Assembly: GCA_002470925.1 (NCBI GenBank)
Contig: DKOX01000018.1
Location: 1-11,793 of the forward strand
Direction of reading: 5' to 3'
Length of the DNA stretch: 11,793 nucleotides
From: Opitutia bacterium UBA7350
GTDB lineage: Bacteria > Verrucomicrobiota > Verrucomicrobiia > Opitutales > Coraliomargaritaceae
Part shown: one piece after another, positions 7,073-11,793 of the stretch
How positions within the stretch are numbered: the stretch's first letter is position 1
Layout: the number at the start of each line of letters is the position of its first letter
Position numbers and translations under genes: made by a program
Notes under the pieces: generated by a model
What the model was told of the DNA's origin: nothing
What the model saw: the letters and a program-made list of their open reading frames with translations, nothing else
Database searches by the model: none

Positions 7073-8437
7073 ATGCAACTTACCGCCCAAGACCTTAAAT
7101 TGATTGAGAAGTATAATCGGCCCGGTCCGCGTTATACCAGCTATCCTCCCGCGAACCATTTTCGTGAGTGTGAGAATGCCGGCCCGCTTTTGAAATCGCT
7201 TGGCGAGGAAACGTCCCCGCTCTCGCTTTATTTTCATCTGCCTTTTTGCGAGACCCTTTGTTGGTTTTGTGGTTGTAACATGATTACGAGTCTGGACAAG
7301 GGTCGCGCCGATGATTACCTAGATTTGTTGGAGAAAGAATTGGCGCTATATAAACCCTTGATTGCGGGGGAGCGCGAGGCGGTGCAGCTTCATTTCGGGG
7401 GTGGCACGCCTAATTTCTTCGGCGCGGCACAGATTGACCGCCTCGCGGGATTGATTGACCGGCATTTTGAATTTAGCGCGGATGCGGAGAAATCGGTGGA
7501 GTTGGATCCGCGTCGTTTGACTGCTCCGCAGGTGGAGGCCTTTGCGCGAATGGGCATTACCCGCGCGTCGTTTGGTGTGCAGGATTGTGATCCGGATGTA
7601 CAGAAGGCGATTCACCGCATTCAGCCGCAGTCGGTGAATATCGAGGCCATGGAATTACTTCGGGGCAATGGCTTCGACTCGATCAATCTCGATTTGATCT
7701 ATGGTTTGCCGAAGCAGACCCCGGAGAGTTTTAACCGAACGATTGATGATGTTTTATCGCTGAAGCCGGATCGTTTCGCAGTATTCAACTACGCGCATGT
7801 TCCGTGGATGGCACCGGCGCAGAAGATCCTCGAGCGGATCGGATTGCCGGATGCGGAGGCGAAGCTGCAATTGCTGAAGTTGTGTATTGAGCGTCTCACC
7901 GAGGCGGGATATGTTTACATCGGGATGGATCACTTTGCTCTGCCGAGCGATGAATTGGTGGTGGCACAGCAGGAAGGCAGCCTCCAGCGCAATTTTCAGG
8001 GCTACAGCACGAGAGCGGGTGTGGAGATCTGCGGCTTTGGGATTTCAAGTATTTCCCAGGGTGCGAACGGTTTCCGTCAAAACGTGAAGGATTTGGAGGG
8101 TTACCGTGCGAGAGTCGAGAATGGGATTATCCCGGTTGCGAAGGGCTATGAATTGACGGCGGAGGATAAATTGAGGGCGGATGTCATCATGCGATTGATG
8201 TGCGATATGGCCCTTGATTTTGATGCGATGAGCGAGAAGTGGTCGATTGACTTCCGCAGTCATTTTTCTGCGGCACTTGAACAACTCGAGACTTTTGTCG
8301 ATGACGGGTTGCTTTCATGGACTGCCGCAGGTTGCGAAGTGACGGAGCACGGGCGTCTCTTTATCCGCAACTTGGCAATGTGTTTTGATGCCTATCTGGA
8401 GTCACCCAGCGAGTCCCGTTATTCGCGGACGGTGTAG
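7073..8437 (+). CDS. hemN: Oxygen-independent coproporphyrinogen III oxidase (HemN)
   Basis: A cytosolic radical-SAM enzyme that decarboxylates two propionate side chains of coproporphyrinogen III to give protoporphyrinogen IX without O2, a late step of heme synthesis. The 454 residues match true HemN length (E. coli 457). YFHLPFCETLCWFCGCN at 53-69 contains the HemN-specific C59-x3-C63-x2-C66-x-C68 arrangement: the first three bind the 4Fe-4S cluster, and the extra Cys together with NRPGPRYTSYPPA near the N-terminus separates HemN from HemW-type relatives. GGGTP (109-113) is the SAM-binding glycine motif. Later segments SFGVQDCDPDVQKAIHRIQP and INLDLIYGLPKQT are family hallmarks. No Shine-Dalgarno precedes the ATG. 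The gene is convergent with the copper ATPase gene and overlaps its 3' end by 19 bp. Pairing with a CcoI-like gene fits low-oxygen respiration. Confidence 0.97.
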   Translation: MQLTAQDLKLIEKYNRPGPRYTSYPPANHFRECENAGPLLKSLGEETSPLSLYFHLPFCETLCWFCGCNMITSLDKGRADDYLDLLEKELALYKPLIAGEREAVQLHFGGGTPNFFGAAQIDRLAGLIDRHFEFSADAEKSVELDPRRLTAPQVEAFARMGITRASFGVQDCDPDVQKAIHRIQPQSVNIEAMELLRGNGFDSINLDLIYGLPKQTPESFNRTIDDVLSLKPDRFAVFNYAHVPWMAPAQKILERIGLPDAEAKLQLLKLCIERLTEAGYVYIGMDHFALPSDELVVAQQEGSLQRNFQGYSTRAGVEICGFGISSISQGANGFRQNVKDLEGYRARVENGIIPVAKGYELTAEDKLRADVIMRLMCDMALDFDAMSEKWSIDFRSHFSAALEQLETFVDDGLLSWTAAGCEVTEHGRLFIRNLAMCFDAYLESPSESRYSRTV

Positions 8438-10821
8438 TTTTGGATTGGGTTTGAGTGCCCCAAATTGAGGTAAGCGATGCCCAGGATGGCAAGTGAACTG
8501 GACGGCATGAGGACGGCTGCCAAGAGCGGGTGCATCCAGCCCGCAAGGCAAAGGCTCACCGCCGCGATATTATAGGCAACTGCAGTCGTGAAAATGGTTG
8601 CGATGATCGAACGTCTCCAGCGGGCAATGGTGAAAAGTTCAGGCAAGGCCCGCAAACTGCGTCCGAAAAAGAAGAAATCGGAAGCGGGTTCGAGGATGCC
8701 TTGTTCCGCGACGGGCGTACCGCGACAGATGGCATGCTTGAATGCAAGGTGGTCGTTTGCGCCGCTACCGATCATGAGAGCGGAATCGTGTGCGTGGTTT
8801 TGAATCCAGTCTGCCTTGTCTTTTAAACTGCAATCGCTGAATGCAGCGTGGGCGGGAAGATTCAGGGCACTTGCAACGCGTTGCACGCGGGCGTTGATAT
8901 CGCTGCTGAGGATCACCGTTTCCAAATGCATTCTTTTGAATTGGCGGGTTGCTTCGAGGGCATCGTCCTGGACATCCTCAGCGAAGTCAAACCCGGCAGC
9001 AAAGATGCCATTTTTACGCAGGACGGCACGATGGGTGTGGTGATTTTTGGGATCCGGGGAGGCTTCCCAGTTAGCTTGCCCGAGGGTCCAGCGGTTTTTG
9101 TCGGCATCATACCAAGCCAGTCCCCGGCCAATGTATTCAGTGACGTCTTCTGAAGCGGGAGGAATAGCCGGTTTTTCGCGCTGGGCGAGCAGGACTTCAC
9201 GCAGCGATCGAGCCAGGGGGTGGGGGTGTCGATCCACCATGACAAACAGTGCAAGCGTCGCTTCTTCGTTCAATTGATGGAGATCCCAGTCATTGAGGAG
9301 CCGTGGTGTGGAAAAGTTGAGGGTGCTGGTTTTGTCAAAGATCACACATTTAACCTGGCGCAAGCGTTCCCAGATGTTGTTGGACTTTATGTATAAGCCT
9401 AGTTTGCGCAGTCGGGCATCAGCAAAGGTGTCACACAAGGGGAGAGCTACGCCGAGGGCGCAGGGGCAGGAGACAATAAGAACCGAAGTGAACACTTGGA
9501 GGGCGAGGAGGAGTTCTCCGGTAAATGCGACCCAAGCAAGCCCACCGAGGAAGGCGGTGCCGAGTACCGCCAAAATATAATATCTTAGGACGAGTTGGAG
9601 GCGTTTGTTTTGAAACTGGGGTTCTTTGTTTGTGAGGAGGGTATAGAGGGTGCTGTCGCGCCAGTTTTCGCGCGCCTTGAATGCGGGGCGAGCCATGCTC
9701 AGATTGATCGCTCCCGCAGGTACAATTTTATTGGTTGGCCAGAGCACGGGGTGGGTTTCGCCGGTAATCCACTCCATGTTCAGGAAGGCTGCGGGATCGA
9801 GTAATTCCGCAGCAACCGGATTGATACCACCGGGCTCAACACGGTATACTTGTTCGGCAGTTAATGTTTCGACCGCAACCCGTTCACCGTCTCTGGATCC
9901 CCCAAGGAGAATAACATCCTGCAAATTCTGGTTTTGTTTTTGGAGGATGGCGTGCTTGCGCTCGAGGGTATGTTCCTGCAGCCAGCGTCCCAGCAGCATG
10001 AGGAAGACGAAAGCGGAGACAAAATCGAAATAAATAAGGGAGGTGAAACCAGTGGCCCAGCCTAGCAACGATCCTGTATAGGCCGCGAGCAGACCGAGGG
10101 AAATAGGCAGGTCGATATGCAGAACCTGGCATAAAAGGGACTGCCAGGCGCGTCGAAAGAAGTAACCGCCGCCAACAATGATACTCAATGTGGCAAAAAA
10201 GGCACCGAGCATATGGAAGAGTGGGCCCATGAAAAAATCGCCCCCCATGCCGAAATAACCGGGCAAGGTGAACAGCATGTTATTGAGGAGAAGGAAGGCA
10301 CAGATTCTAAGCCGGCTTGCAAGTTGATGGCTTTGGGCGCGTTTCTCGATGCCTGCATCCAGGGGCGCAATGCGGTAGCCCAATTGCCGAAGCGCCAGAC
10401 CAAATTTTGCCATGTTAAAAATTTCGCGCCGCCAGATGAGGAGCACCTGTCCCGCTTGCGAATCAATTTTTATTTCAATCGCGCCGGGTTCGCGTTTAAA
10501 GACCGCATCAATGAGCCAAAGGCAGGCGGGGCAACTGATGCCCTCCAAACGAAACTCCCCTCGCACGATTTCGTTTTCACTTTTTCCCTCGAGGGTGCCC
10601 TGGGCAAATTTGATGGCGCGTTCTTCGGTGTGACGGAAGACGGAAGTACGGGCGGGAGGCAGGGTAGTTTTCTCTCTTATCTGGTAGAATCGGTCGAGAC
10701 CGTTATCATGAATTACCTTCCCGACGCATTTGCAGCCGCGACAACAAAAGCGTGCTTCCCTCGCGGCGGAAAAAAGGGTGCCGCAGTGAGCACACTCGTT
10801 AACCTGAATCCTGCGTTTCAT
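8419..10821 (-). CDS. CcoI/FixI-like copper P1B-type ATPase with atypical catalytic motifs
   Basis: This 800-residue membrane ATPase probably moves Cu(I), as CcoI/FixI do when supplying copper for cbb3 oxidase assembly. The N-terminus has a cysteine-rich metal-binding segment (C10-x2-C13, then FCCRGCKC at 25-32), as in CcoI. An HMA domain carries CPAC (97-100). About eight membrane helices follow, with the CPC metal site at 452-454 and late-helix elements YN (750-751) and MPSSS (772-776) as in Cu(I) pumps. Catalytic parts kept: TGE (353-355), D496, HP (534-535), GRG (565-567), D668-K669. Altered parts: DKTST for DKTGT (496-500), GSGAND for GDGxND (685-690), and no PxDG-type motif in the actuator domain (GGINPVAAEL). 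The Mg-binding aspartate of GDGxND is thus Ser686. The frame is intact, so it is not an obvious pseudogene. It could be a slowed or regulatory variant. Ends 19 bp inside hemN. Confidence 0.88.
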   Translation of the reverse strand: MKRRIQVNECAHCGTLFSAAREARFCCRGCKCVGKVIHDNGLDRFYQIREKTTLPPARTSVFRHTEERAIKFAQGTLEGKSENEIVRGEFRLEGISCPACLWLIDAVFKREPGAIEIKIDSQAGQVLLIWRREIFNMAKFGLALRQLGYRIAPLDAGIEKRAQSHQLASRLRICAFLLLNNMLFTLPGYFGMGGDFFMGPLFHMLGAFFATLSIIVGGGYFFRRAWQSLLCQVLHIDLPISLGLLAAYTGSLLGWATGFTSLIYFDFVSAFVFLMLLGRWLQEHTLERKHAILQKQNQNLQDVILLGGSRDGERVAVETLTAEQVYRVEPGGINPVAAELLDPAAFLNMEWITGETHPVLWPTNKIVPAGAINLSMARPAFKARENWRDSTLYTLLTNKEPQFQNKRLQLVLRYYILAVLGTAFLGGLAWVAFTGELLLALQVFTSVLIVSCPCALGVALPLCDTFADARLRKLGLYIKSNNIWERLRQVKCVIFDKTSTLNFSTPRLLNDWDLHQLNEEATLALFVMVDRHPHPLARSLREVLLAQREKPAIPPASEDVTEYIGRGLAWYDADKNRWTLGQANWEASPDPKNHHTHRAVLRKNGIFAAGFDFAEDVQDDALEATRQFKRMHLETVILSSDINARVQRVASALNLPAHAAFSDCSLKDKADWIQNHAHDSALMIGSGANDHLAFKHAICRGTPVAEQGILEPASDFFFFGRSLRALPELFTIARWRRSIIATIFTTAVAYNIAAVSLCLAGWMHPLLAAVLMPSSSLAILGIAYLNLGHSNPIQNYTVRE

Positions 10822-11078
10822 GTAAAATATACATAATTTTATAGCTATAAATCGATCTTAAAAATCTAATATACCCTACATTGTAGTGGGTAAATTACCG
10901 AATCAACTGCCATTTTATATTTTTAATAATGATAAATTCTTTTTATTTCAGCATTACCTTTTCTAATGCATGCCCTTCGAAGCCCACCTAGGTATAAAAT
11001 TTGAAGCTTTGTGAGAGGGAGTTTAGAAATAGGCTTGCAGTGCGGGCCGGTACTTGCACTCTTAGCAGATTCTGAAAT
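10822..11078. other. AT-rich intergenic region between ATPase gene and tRNA-Val
   Basis: These 257 bp carry no convincing gene. The part next to the ATPase start (10822-10960) is very AT-rich and should hold its promoter; reading on the minus strand, TATATT and TATAAA boxes are present. Towards the tRNA, TTGAAG (11001-11006) and TAGAAA (11024-11029) are 17 bp apart and could be a tRNA promoter, but it lies about 50 bp upstream of the tRNA and the match is only moderate. Confidence 0.35.
10872..10892 (-). promoter_or_regulatory. Dyad element upstream of the copper ATPase gene
   Basis: CTACA-T-TGTAG (10876-10886) is a perfect 5-bp dyad around one central base. It is flanked by TACC (10872-10875) and GGTA (10889-10892), which also pair with a two-base offset. 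On the minus strand it lies just before a TATATT box, about 50 bp from the ATPase start, a fitting place for an operator. TACA/TGTA half-sites resemble those of CopY/BlaI-family repressors, but the usual centre is two bases, not one. Its role is an inference. Confidence 0.35.
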
Positions 11079-11155
<77 letters not shown>

Positions 11156-11506
11156 TTTCGACCGGAGGCCTGTCATTGCAGGCAAGCATGCTGCCACTTG
11201 TGGCGTTCCGTTTCCACGGCGGCCACTCCAGATGCATTGGGGCGGTCGCGGCCCGTGAAATGTAGTCGCTTGCCCGGAGTATCCGCGCCATTCAAGGTTT
11301 TATGGCTCGGGCTCAAATGCGGCATTGTAAATCACGGCTTGCATTTTTTAAATTTCTCTTATTTACTCCTTGCCCTTATCAACTGTAATTATTCCGCGCG
11401 TGGGTAAAAATCGCTTTTAAATTAAAAATTTTAAATTTGGATTCCGTTCAATTCTGAACGCTCAGGGCAACGAAGCAGGCCGATAGAAATAAGATAGAGT
11501 TAAAGT
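11156..11506. other. Non-coding region between tRNA-Val and RRM gene
   Basis: This 351-bp stretch has no supported gene. The first half (to about 11330) is GC-rich, with a weak hairpin GCCTG (11168-11172)/CAGGC (11179-11183) that lacks a T-run and is a poor terminator. The second half turns AT-rich, including the near-palindromic A/T run at 11418-11438. A weak promoter possibility for the RRM gene is TTGCAT (11339-11344), 17 bp, TTTACT (11362-11367); this would give a long leader of about 135 bases. Confidence 0.4.
11445..11460 (+). repeat. Perfect hairpin in the presumed leader of the RRM gene
   Basis: CGTTCA (11445-11450), loop ATTC, TGAACG (11455-11460) forms a 6-bp perfect stem 46 bases before the RRM start codon. 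There is no T-run after it, so it is not a terminator. It could be an operator or an RNA structure in the leader. Confidence 0.4.
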
Positions 11507-11793
11507 ATGAATACCAAAATGTATGTAGGGAATCTCTCATTTGATGCGGGGTTCGAAGATATCAAAAGCCTGTTTGAGCCTCATGGAGGCGTGGAAGACG
11601 TGTTTATTGTGAAAGATCGTGAATCAGGCCGCCCCCGCGGTTTTGCATTCGTAACCATGGACACGAAAGAGTCGATGGAGGCAGCGATCAATGCCCTGAA
11701 CGGCGAAGAATTCATGGGTCGTCCGCTCGTTATCAACGAGGCGCGTCCCCGTGAGGAGCGTCCCCCGCGCAGCGGTGGTGGCGGTGGCGGCGG
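11507..11793 (+). CDS. Glycine-rich RRM RNA-binding protein (3' end beyond window)
   Basis: The 95 visible codons encode an almost complete single RNA recognition motif. RNP2 is MYVGNL (5-10) and RNP1 is RGFAFVTM (44-51); both carry the aromatic residues (Y6, F46, F48) that stack on RNA bases. The domain ends near residue 79 (GRPLVINEARP), followed by an Arg/Pro/Glu linker and the start of a glycine run that continues past the edge. This is the layout of bacterial Rbp-type proteins, small cytosolic RNA binders often raised in the cold. Only an imperfect purine-rich stretch precedes the ATG, and no clear Shine-Dalgarno is seen. The total length and the tail cannot be judged because the frame is open at the right edge. 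Confidence 0.95.
   Translation, partial: MNTKMYVGNLSFDAGFEDIKSLFEPHGGVEDVFIVKDRESGRPRGFAFVTMDTKESMEAAINALNGEEFMGRPLVINEARPREERPPRSGGGGGG

Noticed and set aside
10213..10836. Plus-strand frame of 207 codons opposite the ATPase gene
   Set aside because: It is antisense to the N-terminal part of a well-supported ATPase gene and shows no family features.

Overview
The window looks like ordinary chromosomal DNA of a Gram-negative bacterium, most likely a member of the Verrucomicrobiota (Opitutales/Puniceicoccales-like). The evidence is an outer-membrane porin, a lack of clear Shine-Dalgarno sequences before most starts, moderate GC, and a glycine-rich single-RRM protein of the kind found in Cyanobacteria and the PVC group. 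This placement is an inference from gene content and style; no rRNA or other taxonomic marker is present. I see no mobile element, CRISPR array, phage gene or integrase.

Left part (1-4338): the first 20 codons of ppk1 (polyphosphate kinase) run off the left edge on the minus strand. Upstream of it on the same strand is a porin of the OprO/OprP (phosphate-selective porin) type. An AT-rich divergent region separates the porin from a plus-strand polytopic membrane protein made of two repeated four-helix units. That gene meets htpG (Hsp90) tail to tail with a 14-bp overlap.

Middle (4339-6980): divergent from htpG lies a sigma54-activating response regulator of the NtrC/AtoC type with no kinase gene beside it. 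It is followed by a stand-alone periplasmic PstS-like binding protein. A tRNA-Gly(GCC) with a promoter-like sequence upstream and a strong inverted repeat downstream closes this part.

Right part (6981-11793): hemN (oxygen-independent coproporphyrinogen III oxidase) and a CcoI/FixI-like copper P-type ATPase are convergent and overlap by 19 bp. Both functions belong to low-oxygen respiration: heme synthesis without O2, and copper delivery for cbb3-type oxidase. The ATPase has unusual catalytic motifs (DKTST for DKTGT, GSGAND for GDGxND). Then come an AT-rich spacer with a dyad element, tRNA-Val(GAC), a 351-bp non-coding stretch and the start of an RRM RNA-binding protein gene cut by the right edge.

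Two themes can be inferred. One is phosphate: ppk1, a porin-P-type porin and a PstS-like protein. The other is microaerobic respiration: hemN and the ccoI-like gene. I found no convincing new multi-gene system. The best leads are the altered ATPase motifs, the internally duplicated membrane protein and the dyad upstream of the ATPase.
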